From: Anagrus nilaparvatae
Taxonomy: Eukaryota > Arthropoda > Insecta > Hymenoptera > Mymaridae
Assembly (NCBI GenBank): GCA_022575985.1
Contig: JAKSXM010000007.1
Coordinates: 6,140,501-6,204,500, forward strand
DNA length: 64,000 nt
Direction of reading: 5' to 3'
Each line of letters begins with the position of its first letter. The first letter of the stretch is position 1. Shown in pieces: positions 48,507-61,500 of the stretch. The translations under genes were made by a program, and so were the position numbers. Under the pieces are notes generated by a model, which was not told the origin of the DNA, ran no database searches, and saw only the letters and a list, made by a program, of their open reading frames with translations.

Positions 48507-49745
48507 GACTTTTTTTAAAAACCGGTTTTTTAGTTTCCTGGGGTCCCAAAACGTGCTTATATGCCAAAAAATAGAAAATCAAATTTTGACCTAACACAAT
48601 GGTTCCTCTTTGAGGAACCAAAAACGCTGCCAAGTAATTGGCACTAGAGTTCCTCATTAACAATTAAGAAATATTTTTAATGGTCTATTTTACAAGTTTT
48701 AAAGTTTTAAAAGTGAATGTATATTTTCTTATTAGTATATTTATATTTTATACAATATTGATAATGAATCACAATATTTATAATAAATTTAAATATAATC
48801 GAATAATCAATTTCAATTCGGCCAATCAAAAAGAAAATAAAAAGTTGAATGGAAGCAACTACAGATCTCATTCGAACTTAATAAAAGGGATTAGATAAGT
48901 TTCGGTAATGTATTTTTACGATATTACTATGAACGATATTTCTAAAACTAGTACTCCCATAGAAAAAAATTAAATACTGCGTCAAAAAAAAAAAATTGGT
49001 TTTTTTGTATTTTTTTGTGACAAAAATTGAGGGAAACAAATTTTCAAAAATTTAATTATCAGATTCAAGATATCGAGTAAAAACCATATTTTCAAATATA
49101 AGTACTTTCATTGAAATAAATAATTTATTATATCAAATAAATGATGTATTACATCAAAATAAATGATGTATTATATCAAAATAAATGATGTATTATATCT
49201 AAATTAAAAAAAAAAAGTATTTTGAGATTTTTTGATAAAAAAATTTTTGGAAAAGAAAATTAGGCCTTAATTCGATAAATGCTTGTGAAATATCACCGGT
49301 TACAATATTTTAAGATATTAGTAATTTTATGGAACTAAATAAAGTATTACACCCAAAAAAAAAAAAATATTGCAGTTTTTTTAATTTTTTGGTTTTTTTC
49401 ATTTTGAGAAAAAATTTTTTAAAAATTCGGTATCAGATCCAAAAAATTACTATAAACGAACTTTCTAAAACTAGTACTAACTTTCATAGAAATAAATTAG
49501 GTATTACGTCCAAAAAGAAAAAAAAATTTGGTGTTTTTTGTATTTTTTTGTGACAAAGATTTTGGGGAAAAAATTTTTTTGAAAAATGAAAAAATTAGTT
49601 ATCAGATTCGAGATATCGAGTAAAAATCATACTTTCAAAAATAAATACTTTCATGGAAATAAATGAGGTATCACATCAAAATTAAAAAAAATAAAAGTAC
49701 CTCGAGCTTTTTTGGTAAAACATTTTTGAAAAAAAAATTAGGTCT
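47230..49745 (+). repeat. satellite-like tandem array, unit about 470 bp
   Basis: A set of phrases recurs in fixed order: GGTACTACGTCCAAAAAG, TTTTTTGTATTTTTTTGTGA, ATACTTTCAAATATAAGTAC, GGAAATAAATGAGGTATTAC, AAGTACCTCGAGCTTTTTTG, TTAGGTCTTAATTCGATAA and AAAAAATTACTATAAACGAG. The GTCCAAAAAG word occurs near 47725, 48195, 48975 and 49507. The first spacing is 470 bp, and the next is enlarged by an unrelated block (about 48440-48900) with a CA run. Each unit looks like four diverged subunits of about 120 bp, each with AAATAAATxAGGTA and a run of A. There is no coding potential; the frames within it are artefacts. Confidence 0.75.
48468..48502 (+). repeat. (CA)n microsatellite
   Basis: A run of about 17 CA dinucleotides inside the block that interrupts the tandem array. 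The apparent open frames through it on both strands are low-complexity artefacts. Confidence 0.9.
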
Positions 49746-49771
49746 TAATTACATAAAAAAGTAAAAATAAT

Positions 49772-49813
49772 ATTTTATTATTATTATTATTATTATTATT
49801 TATTATTATTATT
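49772..49813 (+). repeat. (TTA)n microsatellite
   Basis: About 13 TTA/ATT trinucleotides with one interruption, at the right edge of the tandem array. Confidence 0.85.
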
Positions 49814-50640
49814 CTTTATTTTGTCAGACAAAAATTTTACACTCTTTATATACAATTTTAACTCTTAGATACATAAAATAATTAAATAGAAATAGTTAAC
49901 ATTTAATATTTACATTATTGGTAATAAAATAAAATAAGATAAAAACGAATATAATACAGATTTGAAAGTAAACTCTAAAATACAAAAAATAAAATAAATG
50001 AAATAAAATACATAAAATAAAATACAATACAACGACAATCTTGCTGTAACTCAATTACTCAATAGAGTAAATTATGGATACTTAAAAATTATCTGACCCA
50101 TATAAGTACTTAACATCTAAACATCTTACATCTAACATCTTAACATCTAAGAAACAAATAAAAATTAAATTAAAAATTTATTTTTAATTTAGAAAAATTT
50201 ATTAAACTGCTGTTAATGGATACACGCTATTGGCGATCATTAACAATAAAGCAAGTTTAAAATATTATTCATTAAATTGCATTAATTTGTAATTGATAAA
50301 TAATAATATTGTCCGTAAAGACCGATAAAATACAATTTATCATATTTATTCAATTATCATCGGATGATAAAATATTATTCTAATAATATTTAATTTTTTA
50401 TTGTTTCAAATTATTTAAAATAAATAAAACAATACAAATTATTTTGATGTGTAACAATTTTTTTTTTCACAATATTTCACCAACAAGTCCGCTGGCCTCT
50501 TCAGATGATCTGAATACAAAAATTATATAATTTTTTCTTAATTACTAATGAACAATATGAGCTCATAGAATTTAAAAAAAATTTTTATATTAACAATGTG
50601 TTAAACTTACATAAAAATACTTGTTTTTTGAGTTATGCGA
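49814..50640. other. AT-rich stretch, no gene recognised
   Basis: A short tandem of ACATCTTACATCTAACATC-type words lies near 50100-50155. Nothing else is recognised. Confidence 0.5.
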
Positions 50641-50644
50641 CACA

Positions 50645-51520
50645 TTTTTAATTCATCGAGACTCTCGGGAAGTCTCGTCTCGAAAAAAAAAGTTATTAAT
50701 ACATTTAGCTAATTTAAATTTTTACAATAAGTAAAAAGGCATTAAAATTAATATTCTTATTAAGACTGTGTACTTAAAAAATAGTTATAATTATAGTTTT
50801 CTTTGATTTATCACTGCATAAATTTTCTTAAACATTAAGTTTTATTTGATGATACATTATTAACAGTATATTTTTTATATACTTTTTTACTTTATTTTTC
50901 TGGCCATGGGTCGTAATATACTATTCCTGAATGTTTGGCTCCTAGCTGATAGGTATAAAATCTGAAGCTATTGAACGTAAAATCCAGTGTTCATCAATAA
51001 AATATGGGCTGTTATTCCGTAAAAGGATTCAGTTTTATGATCAGCTAACCAACCATCAAATAATATCAATAATAATCAACCGTCAAAGATAATTTAGAAA
51101 CATTATTATTTTAAATCTTAAAAATACGTTACACTAATTTATTGCAGATAAAAATTTTTTTTTCAAATGTATACAATTTTAATCAAAAACAATATTTTTT
51201 TATCTATAATTTTACAAAAGAATAAATGCTTGATAAAAATTGTCAGGTTATTTTATTAGCCATAAAAGAAACTCAGCTCAGAGGGCGCTTTAGTCTCACA
51301 GGAATTTATAAATTTGTAATTGTTTGTATATAAATAGTTGACAATTTTATTTTTATAATTTTCCTGAAGAAAAACTTAATTTTTTTGAGACTTTCTCGAA
51401 AACGAGACGAGATCGAGACGAGACCGAGACGAGACCGAGACGAGACTGCAAAATTTCGAAATTTCCGATACCGAGACGAGACAAGCCTAAAGTCTCGGTA
51501 TCGTCTCGTATCGTCCACCT
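50645..51520. repeat. GAGAC-rich repeat pair
   Basis: ATCGAGACTCTCGGGAAGTC then TCGTCTCG at about 50658-50690, and at 51390-51520 a run of CGAGACGAGAC units, then TAAAGTCTCGGTATCG and GTCTCGTATCGTCC. The right block contains both GAGAC and GTCTC orientations, so it can fold. About 700 bp of ordinary AT-rich DNA lies between. Whether the two blocks bound one element is unclear. Confidence 0.45.
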
Positions 51521-52129
51521 CTAGTAGTAACAAGCAAATCGGATGCCTAAACATTTGACACTCCCCTGGTTAGTGTTCTAACTATTCTTGACATATTTTT
51601 ACATCTTATATTTACACATTAAGATTAAACTCAATCCAATCAAAACTTTCAAAATCCAAAAATTGAAAAATTAATGAGACTTTTTCCTAACATGTTTAGC
51701 TTCGCTCTACCCGTCATTGACGGTATCTAGTATTTATAAATAAAACTATTTACACAATTAATTTTGAAAAATTTTTAAATTAAAAATAAAAATCTTATCC
51801 TTCTTGTTTCTGCATCTTCTCTAAGTGGTAAGTTAATTATAATCAAACTAAAAAATATGTTTGATTTTTATTCAATTCTTTAAAACTTTTTTTTTTTTTT
51901 TTTTTTTTTATTATTATTAAAGCTTTCAACTTTTACATATAAAGAAAAGTTATTTAGCTGATACATTGTTATATTACAGTTTTGTCATACAATATTTCAT
52001 TTTACAATTTTATTACAAATTTACTTATTAAATACCATCTTCTCTTTTTTTATACATTTAAATTACAGTTTTGCAAAAAGTTAAATATTTTTTTTATAAA
52101 TATGCTATTTGGTTCACATAGAAATATCT

Positions 52130-52912
52130 TTATATCAAATGGATGAAATTTGCGATATTTTGACAGTTCATTGTACAATTTTTTTCTCTGATTATAAATA
52201 AATCACATTGCCAGAGAATGTGATTAATGTCCTGTGTATCATAGCCACAGGTGCACGCAGGACTGTCTGTAATTTTTATTTTGTAAAGTGAGGCATTTAA
52301 GTTGTAATGTCCAGATCTTAATCTATTTACTGTCGTGTTTAGATTTCTCGGTAATGAGCTATCAATGAACCACGGTTTCGGAGTATCTTTACAGTAGATT
52401 TCAAAATAGACTTTCCCTTTTGTTTCCCCCTCTTTTTTTATTTGATCATTATTTTTGTTTTTAAATTTTTTTTTAAAATATGCATAAAAGTCAGTATGTG
52501 GTATAAGAATATTACTAGGATTGTCTTCAGTAGCTTGCTTTGCCAATTCATCAGCCTTTTCATTGCCAGGTATACCAACATGTGCTGGTATCCATACAAT
52601 TCGCAAACTGTCGTCATCAAATAGTCTTAAAAGCTCTTTTATTTTATATATATAAAAGTTGATTTTTACATCAAAGTTACGCGTATTTAAAGTATCTAGC
52701 ACACTTAGTGAATCTGTGTAAATAACATACTTATGCCCGCAATTCTTTTTTGCAAATTTTAAAGCTTCTAATATGGCGAAGCATTCAGCAGTATATATTG
52801 ATGCGTATTTCGGTAGGCTTTTTTTAAATTCAAAATTAAATTTCGGAATATATACCCCTGAACCCACTGAATTCCCTCTCTACGTTTTGCTACCATCAGT
52901 ATAAATTTCTAT
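52130..52912 (-). pseudogene. RNase H and C-terminal domain of the I-like LINE, one nonsense codon
   Basis: The frame runs CIEIYTDGSKT, then a TAG (52880-52882), then RGNSVGSGVYIPKF, TAECFAILEALKFA, YVIYTDSLSVLDTL and VWIPAHVGIPGNEKADELAK. All four RNase H active-site residues are visible: D in YTDGS, E in TAECF, D in YTDSL, D in KADEL. After it comes LPRNLNTTVNRLRSGHYNLN and a Cys/His cluster (CTCGYDTQDINHILWQC), the usual retrotransposon tail. Apart from the single nonsense codon this domain looks intact. Confidence 0.85.
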
Positions 52913-53100
52913 ACAATTACCGTTTAATGATTTTTTTTCAATGTTATTTTTTATAACACTATCTTTTATATCCCTGTTAATCGTGGATATTTTAGTATCG
53001 ACATTTTCCACGCTTATATGATATTCGTATTTATATATATTTAATTTTTGATTCTTTTTAATAAAACTTCTTATACCATATACTTCTTCAATGCACTCTT

Positions 53101-53547
53101 CTAAAATACCCCTTTTTTTTTATTACTACTTATAATTTTATTATAAAAATATTCATTAATAATTTTAGCTGTTTTACTACTACTGTTTGTTATATTTTTT
53201 AATACATATTTACAGCACAACAATTTAGATCTTTCTTCAAATAATAAAATTTTTGATTCTGCAATACTAACATTATTTGGGGTGCTTCTTCTATATTCTA
53301 AAGCTAGTTTTATGCAATAGTTTTGAATTCTTTCCAGAACTTTTTTCTTTTTCTTAGTTTTAGGATAATAAATAAAGCTTGCATAGTCCATAATAGATCT
53401 AACAAAGCTTTTATAAAATGAGAGGAGCGTATTTTGGTGGGATCTCCACCACGTTCCCCTTAAGAATTTAATAATGTTAGTTGCACGATTAGTTTTTTCT
53501 TGTACATATGCAATATGTTTTAATAGCGCATGTCTGATATTTATCAA
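53101..53547 (-). pseudogene. C-terminal reverse transcriptase (thumb) region of the I-like LINE
   Basis: VQEKTNRATNIIKFLRGTWW, LSFYKSFVRSIMDYASFIYY and LERIQNYCIKLALEYRRSTP correspond to the region between the RT palm and RNase H in I/Jockey-type elements. A one-base shift in a run of eight A near 53110-53120 separates this frame from GILEECIEEVYGIRSF, which continues into the RNase H frame. The frame can be read upstream to about 53600 (KLLKENYPLINIRHALLKH). Confidence 0.8.
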
Positions 53548-53736
53548 AGGGTAATTTTCTTTTAATAGTTTGATAATGATGATTGATATTTTAATTATCT
53601 CAAACTTTTATAATTATAAAATAAAAAGAATTATAAATAATAAAAAGTTAGCCATATAATTATATACTTCAACTTATTATAGGAACATGTTGGATAAGAA
53701 AGAATATGAAAAAATATCTCTATCTCAAGATTACAC

Positions 53737-53950
53737 TGTAAAAAGTAACTCCTGTAGATTAACGAAAAGAATAGAATATTTTTGAATAATTTGTAAATTT
53801 TCGAAAAATGTGTAAATAGTCGGAAAAATCGTAAATTTACTAAATTCAGTATATCAAAGAAATATTCCAGAACTCTCGATTTTATTGTTGTAAATTTTTT
53901 TGTTGTAAACGGATTTACAATTACCGCAAGGGGAATTTTTTTCAGTGCAG
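53737..53950. mobile_element. short MITE with CACTG/CAGTG ends, copy 1
   Basis: This starts CACTGTAAAAAGTAACTCC and ends TTTTTTTCAGTG. Internal words AGAATAGAATATTTTT, AAAATCGTAAATTTACTAAA and TTCAGTATATCAA match the arm of the palindrome at 58878-59301. CACTG/CAGTG termini are reminiscent of hAT-type ends; that assignment is inference. Confidence 0.55.
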
Positions 53951-55435
53951 CAGCAAAGAAGTTAAAGTTTCATCATTTTCCTATTTCAAATCGTGTCAGA
54001 AAAGAGAAAATAAAAGCACATATTTATGATCAATTTAATCTTTTCACATCCAATAAAAAAATGTTAACAAGTCTAAAAACTGTAATACATTAACTAGGCT
54101 CTCCGATAGATTCTAAGTGAATATTATTTATTAATTTTTATGCAAGAAACATTATTTGTGAACAATTAAATTATTTACTATTCCTTTGAAACATTTAATA
54201 ACTAATAATTTTACTAATAGTTATTGTAAAATTTATTAATTTGAAATTAACCCCAGCTCCCCTACCCCTAAACTAAACTATAGTTTTGGTTCATATTAAA
54301 AATATTTAGTTTTACTCGGATATAGAGAATAAAATTGTTTAAAATTCGCTTACTATTTTTTATTTTTGCAAAAATATTTTTAAAATGATCTAATGTGAAA
54401 TACATTTTAAAATTGTTTCAATGTAATTTAGCGTGTTTTGAATTATTAGCATTAGATTATTTTAAAAGTTACTGTTTTTACGCCCAATATTGTTCTAAAC
54501 GGAAATAAAAATTTATAAACGATATATTCTGTATGTTGGATATCATTTTTATAAGTATAACCGAATCAGGGGTTGCGCAAAGTATTAATTTTGGCTAACA
54601 AAATACGATGTAACTTGTTAATTAAATTAAAGAAGGAACGTATTTTCTTAAATTTTCAAGTAAATTTATTTAAACGACCAAAAGTTTTTTTCATTCTTTA
54701 AAGTTCATGACTAAATAAATATTGTATTTATTTACGTATTTGTTCAACCAGCTTCTGTTGCCATAGTTTTAATAATTCAATAAATTTTAAATAATATTAT
54801 GGGTGGAAAAAGTATTTTATACACAACTTTATGAAGCTCAAACAATTATTCTCTGGGAGAATCTAAGAATGGGTGGTCAGCAAAGCCCTATTGTAAAATA
54901 AATTGGCAGATAAAATTTTGTAATCGATGATTTTTTTTGAGGGGTAAAGTCCAATATCAGTAGGTGCCAGAACGATCGTAGCAACCCGGGGGTAGCTAGA
55001 TTTCAAATTTACAAAATGGTTAAAAGTAAAAAATGGGTAACAAATTCTTTCTTAACCGGATATAATAATGAAAATAAAAAATTGAAAAAAAGATATTTTA
55101 CAAATAAGCTATTCTAAATAAAAACTCGGGCGAACCCGAACCAAAATGCTAGTTATTTTATTTAAAATAAAAAATATGGCTTTACTTTTCCTATACTCTA
55201 AAAAATTTTTCTTTTTGGTTAAAATTTTAAAGAAAAACTAATCCTTCTATTCTTTTAATTTAATTAACAATAAAAGCCGTATTTTGGAGAACAAAGTTAA
55301 TATTTTTTCAAGCATTTGATTATCTGATACCAATAAAAATATAGCTGATATCCAGCCCTTTTAAAATGGATATTTAAAATCTTTACCCTTTAAAACTTTA
55401 AGGATTTAAGGATTTATCCTTAAAATAATTTTTTT
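53951..55435. other. intergenic stretch, no gene recognised
   Basis: AT-rich with no family-like frame. It lies immediately downstream of the odorant receptor's stop codon, so it would include that gene's 3' UTR and polyadenylation site. AATAAA-like words are too common here to be informative. Confidence 0.5.
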
Positions 55436-55504
55436 TTAATTTAATTTTCTCCTATCCTGAACTGCTAAAAGCATTGTCATATAAGATCCTGCTGTTTTTA
55501 ATAT
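55436..55504 (-). CDS. OR exon 6 (end of TM7, C-terminus)
   Basis: Acceptor TTTATTTTAG. It codes ILKTAGSYMTMLLAVQDRRK, LN and a TAA at 55436-55438. The KTxxSYxxxL pattern is the usual end of an insect odorant receptor. Confidence 0.9.
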   Translation of the reverse strand: MLKTAGSYMTMLLAVQDRRKLN

Positions 55505-58500
55505 CTAAAATAAAGATTTAATTTTAAAAAGAATATTTTACGAAAAACAAAAAATTAAGCTAAATAAAAATTTAAAGTATTTACCTTAGCAAATAAACTC
55601 AATGAAAATGCAAAAAATTTTCCACCCGTTATTTCTAGTGGGTCTTTTGAAATTCTCATAATCATTATTAATGCTTTTGCATCCTTCAATGGTAAATTAT
55701 ACCATGGACAATCAAATGCTTCTTTTCTTATGTTGACACTCTGAAATTTATTATTTTTGATTGAACAAAAAATAAACAGTAAATTAATTATTTTTAAAAA
55801 AACTTTATTTTCCTAAATCAGAGATTTCTAAGCATGCTGCGCTTAGTATTAAAGCTTTTGCAGCTAAGTTTAGTAAAGTTAAGCTTAAAAATAGTTAATG
55901 AATTTTTTGCTAACGAGGGAAAAAGTAACAATTCAAAAATTATTATTTTTGCCTTAATTCTGAAAATTAATTATTAAATATATTTGTTTTACCTCATGTC
56001 TCAGGTTTTCAGCTGTGTTACATAATATTAATAAATGAGTTCCCACATGCATTAGAAATACAATCATAAATAAGACATTGAGAATAGGAAATGCACCATC
56101 ACTTCTAATATACTGTAATTTAAAGAGAAAATTAAAAAATAAACATATTTTTTTGAGCAAAAATAAAAATAAATATAATTTTTAATCTCTAGTAAAAAGA
56201 ACACAATAGATTTGGTTATGTGTTTTCTTAAACCTACAAGGTGATTTAAGCTAATTAACGGGCTCTATTATAATATCAAAGAAGATAATACTGTAGGGTC
56301 TGCATCCGTGTATGGAGGGTAAAATACGAAAACCAAATAATATAAATTGAGGCGTTCGTCTGCTTTCATGGAGTTCACTCTATGTAAAGTTATATGAATA
56401 AATAAATGTCTGTTATGTTTAAATAACTGTGTATATATTAAGTCTCAATATAATTAATATTTTTCAGTAAGTTCAAAGGCAAAAAATTTACCGCCCTTGA
56501 TCGTTACTGGTTAATGTTTCTTGAGTTTTAAGGGTGTTTGGCCTAATCATCTGGCACTGCGTGTTAGATTACACCCCCAAAAATTACCAATATTCACCCT
56601 ATACCATACTGTACACGCCTTATACCATATAAAAATTTTGGATTTTTTTTCCAACGTTTTTGTATACAGTAAAAGGCACGTATCGCTGAATTCTCAAAGT
56701 GTGTTTTGTCGTAAAATACTCCCTCAATACTAAAATCCTAGTCGTACTTTTATCCACGAATTTTTTTTTTGTGAGGCTGTGTAATTTTTAAACTTATATG
56801 TATAGCTCCTCCAAAAATTTCGAAAAATATATGAATAATTCTTAATGAAACAACACAATAAAAAATCATAAAATTAAGATGGTTGTATGTCAGTCATTTT
56901 TTAGGTATCGACCAATCAGAGGCCAGATAAAATATTAATTTTAGTCAGTAAAATGAAAAATTCGAAACTTAAACCTTTGGTAGCCAGTACGAAACCTTTG
57001 AATCTAGAACCTTATAAAATGATATGATATAATTTATTTTCATACTGAACCCAGTCCAACCGGTTTTTTCAAAATTCCAGACTTTCGCCAATCGCTTAGG
57101 TTAGTTTCATTAGGAATTACTCATATGCATAATAAAAATTTATTAATTATCGAAAATAAAAATGAAATGAAAACTCAAAGTTATCCTTTTTTTCACAATA
57201 TTTAACAGTATTTCAGGATTTTTGGTATTAGTTTCTTATCATATATATTGAAATATGCTTGCCGCAAGCAGATTTTTTCCTTTACCACTAGGAGAAGCTA
57301 GCAATAGCTATTTGTTAAACAAGTAAAAAATCTACTTTTTATCCCGTGATCTAACACACAGTTTTTCATTAAAAGCGTAAGAAAGAACGCTTGCCGTGCA
57401 GAAAAACGATTCTTTCTAACGCGTGTAATGAAATTTTTTTTTTTTTTAATTTAGCTAGGAGTAGATGTCATAAAAACTACTGAAAAATTAAATTTGAACA
57501 AGTTTAAAAAATATGAATGTACATTAATTACATTAATATTTCTCAAACTTGCTCAAATTGACTTTTTTATCAGTTTCTATGATACCAGCACCTAGCTAAA
57601 ATATAATCTTAGACCACGATTCAAAGGACTCAATCTAAAAGTTTATGCACATATTTTACACCTAATTACTCATTTAAAAATGCATAGTTTAAAAATATAA
57701 AAAAATCTTACCGTTACTAATACAAATCCTTGCATGCAAAGTTGAATAGTGCAAGAAAACATTTCTCCCAAAAGTATTATGTTAAAAACTGATTCTGTTT
57801 TTCTAGCTAATCTGTAATTATAATAATTTTACAAACTACTCAACGTTATGTTATGGTATAACACATACCTAAACATACATACATACGTATGGTGCATTCG
57901 AATTAATAACAATAAGAATTTAAATGAAAAAGCAAATATTTATATTTCTTTGAAATTTAGGAATTCGAAAGGCTATTGCAGTGTTTCGGCATCATGCATT
58001 ATTATACACAAATTTTTATTAAAATAATTTAAAAAAATATTAACTTTTTCTATACAAAATAATATTTTGTTTGTTTATCTGTGTATATACATACATAGGC
58101 CTGAACTTATATCATCATTTTTTTTATATTTTTCCTTAAATTTTTGATTACGTATGATATGAACATCTGCACATAAAAGACTCGACGCCGTACCAAAGCC
58201 GTTTTTTATAATTAAAGTAAGAAATTTATTACTTGACATGCAATTTTTAAGAAACATCCCCGATTAGCGTGGGACGGCCAAAAATATTGAATTCATTTCT
58301 TTCATGAGTACAATGCTCTGAAAAGGGATGAATATATCGGAATTTCATTTAAAAGTCCCTGAAAACCTCAGGTGATAGAAGATTTTTTCTCACTTTCGAT
58401 CTGGATTCCGTGCTGCTCGTTCCTTGCTATTATTTTAATATTTTGACTTAGTTTTTTGAATTTTTCAATATTTTACTCTATTCTTAGTTTTTGTCAATTG

Positions 58501-61500
58501 AAATATTAAAGTAAATGAATTATATTTTACATTGCCTATCTTTATATATATTTAAGTTTTTTTTTCCTTATTTTGTTAAATAAATTTTGAAATTTTGTCG
58601 CTAGTATTTTTATAAATTTAAAAATTAAAGAAAAAATTTAATAATCTTTAAAATATATATTTTAAAGATATAATTAAATTTAATAATATATATTATTCTA
58701 AAGTTTTGTATAATTGAGTGTATAACTTCAAAAATTTTAAATAAACAAATTTTATAAATGAACATAAATCAGTGATTTTATTGTTTAAGCAGCTTTAATT
58801 GAATTCATATAATAATATTGCTGCTATTTCCACTTTGAATCTTCAAGTAACAGAATTTGGACATTACTTAAACTACATTGTTAAAGGTAACCTGCTTTGA
58901 AAAACTAAAAAAATAGAATATTCTCGAAATATTAGTGAATTTTCGAAAATATTAGTAAATATTCGATAAAAATCGTAAATTTACTAAATTTAGTATATTA
59001 ACAAAAAATTCGAGAATTCTAAATTTTTTTTTGTAAATCCGCAAGAAAAATTGATAATTCACAATTTTTTTTCGAAAATTTACGAAATATAATTGTAAAT
59101 ATACGAAAAATAGTTGTTTTACAAATTTTTTCGTAAACTCACAAAAAAATCGAGAATTTTTGAATTTGTCGTTAATATACTAAATTTAGTAGATTTACGA
59201 TTTTTATCGAATATTTACTAATTTTTTCAAAAATTTACTATTTTTTCGAGAATATTCTATTTTTTTTGTTTATCAAAGGAAGTTACTTGTTACAGTGCAT
59301 AGTATTTTTGAGCCTTTCTTAGATGCCCGTTCTTCTTTATTATCCCAATCCATCTAAAAGCGTTCAAAAATTATGAGTGAAAAGGGATTTTAACAAAATT
59401 TCCTCCAAGAATTTGATCCTGCCATTACTTTCTTAAAATTTTCTCTGGGAAACTCGGAAAACAAAGTGCTGTAAAAATCAAATCATTTTTTTTCCAAACT
59501 CAGAAACGGACATGTTTTTATATTTTTTTATGCCATTTGTTGTGATAGGCCATCCTTAACCAACAAAAAATGAAAAAACACCAGTATACCTCAATTTTTC
59601 ATGTTTTTTTGGCAGTTTTATTATATTTTTAATCATTTAACGACCTCAGCCCAAAACAATCAAATTTTGAATGTGCAAACATGAATATGCTTGCTATAGT
59701 ATTGAGAAGACACAGATAAGGAATAATAGCACAGAATATATATAAAAACGAGATGTTAAAAGCTGATTCTGTTTATTACTTACTCAATCAAATACTGGTG
59801 CCTACGTACAATATACTCCAGCTGCTCAAGATTTGTTTTCTCTGAATTAGTTTCATTTCCAAAATTCCTTATCCTGTTTCCCAGATTTTCTAACTGACCG
59901 CAAATATGTAATAATATTCCAACTAAAGAGCAGTATACTCCTGTATATGCAATTGTTGATAATGCTGCTCCTAAATATTGAAATAACCATGTCAATTCAA
60001 AAATTGGACTTTTTTTGTAGTTATAAGGAATCGTTGAGTCCAAATATGGTAATCTTGTGTCATTTAACGGCGATGGAAGTATTTCCATTTCTTGAAGAAT
60101 TCTTACACCTAACTGTCCATTTACAGCACCTTGTCCAAGAAAAGTGCAAAGTAAAAATAATTTTCTTGTTGTATTTGCTCTTAAATCCATGGTTTTTAAC
60201 TCTTCATCACTTTTAGAAGACTCCCAATCACTTTTCATGCAGTTTATAATATACTGAAGATCTTCGAGAATTTTTAATATTTATAAAAGATAAATTTGAA
60301 TATTTATAAAAATAAAAATTCAGTAAAACCTCTATGTAAAAAGTTAGCATATAGTTTCGGCTAATCTCTAAAAAAGGTGTATACTTTAAGACAAAACAGT
60401 GTATAGATTGAGACAATTCGCGTGTATAGTTTGAGATCATTTTTAATTTTGTGTTTTTAACTGGGAAATAAAATAAATAAAGTATATTATAATTTATTAG
60501 GTAGAAAGCAGTATGCAACTTGGATATAATATCCGTTATCAGGGCGTGAATGGTATAGAGCTGTAAATAGTACATTGGTGCATATTCAAATGTACCATCA
60601 CCAAAAACTTTATCACTTTCACATAAAAGTCTTAAATTATTTTTAGTAGTAAATATATATGTAGGTCTTCCTCCTTCGTAACAAAACCTTTCTTTTTCTT
60701 CCGTTACAATTGATTCTTTAACTTCTGCTAATTTGAATTGAGCTTCTTCGTATGATTTTGGTACTTTTGGATATTTTTTTTACGTTCTTTGTATATACAA
60801 AATCTCATTTGCTTTAGCTGTTCAAAATCTAATTGCATTCCCGTATTTAATAAAGATATTCTGACTAATGTTGATGGACCAATATTTGTATTAAGTTTTG
60901 ATTGTGTTTTTACATCATTTCTAAGAATTTCTATATTTATTCTTCGTCTGTGTAGGGTTCAAGATTATAGTGGTCGTTAAAATGATTTAAAATGCGAGGA
61001 TAAGTTTCATCTGTGTAAATTGCAGCAGAGCGTGCGTTATTTGTGCATACAAATCTAACATTTTTATTTCGTAAAATATTTTTTTTACTGTACTTGTAAT
61101 TATTAACAATAATACAAATTTTTCCGCGTCTAGAATTTACAACAGCTTGATTAATGTCGCGATTCATGATTAAAGAAATGTTATACACTAGGTATAAATG
61201 GAGACTAAAATAATGTTTTAATAATATTTTAATAATATTTTAGAAATTTACTATTAAATTAATTTTGGAAAATAATTAGAAATGTTTATAAATATTTTTG
61301 TTTACAAATACTTGGAATATTTATTGATCTCAAACTATACATAGTAAGTGATCGCAAAGTATACACTTTTTTTTAAAATTTTGTCTCAAATTATACATCG
61401 GTTATTAATTTTTAATCCACTTAATTGTCTCAAACTAAAATTATAATTTAACGCACCTGCTCACTACTAACGCCACTACTCACCCTGTACACTATTAAAA

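Larger units (their letters stand above)
51889..53600 (-). mobile_element. 5'-truncated I-clade-like LINE with 3' tail
   Basis: Minus-strand order: end of reverse transcriptase (53547-53101), RNase H (about 52912-52400), a C-terminal zinc-knuckle-like region, stop at 52130, about 240 bp of 3' UTR, then AATAATAATA followed by over 20 A. RNase H after RT and an A/TAA-rich 3' end are characteristic of I-type elements. The 5' end near 53600 lacks endonuclease and most of RT. Low decay suggests it is the youngest LINE copy in the window. Confidence 0.8.

Noticed and set aside
48340..48663. Open frames on both strands through HTHTHT/CVCVCV
   Set aside because: These are translations of the CA microsatellite and flanking satellite DNA.
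51306..51554. Minus-strand frame with SSRYRKF/SSRSRLGL repeats
   Set aside because: It is a translation of the GAGAC-rich simple repeat.
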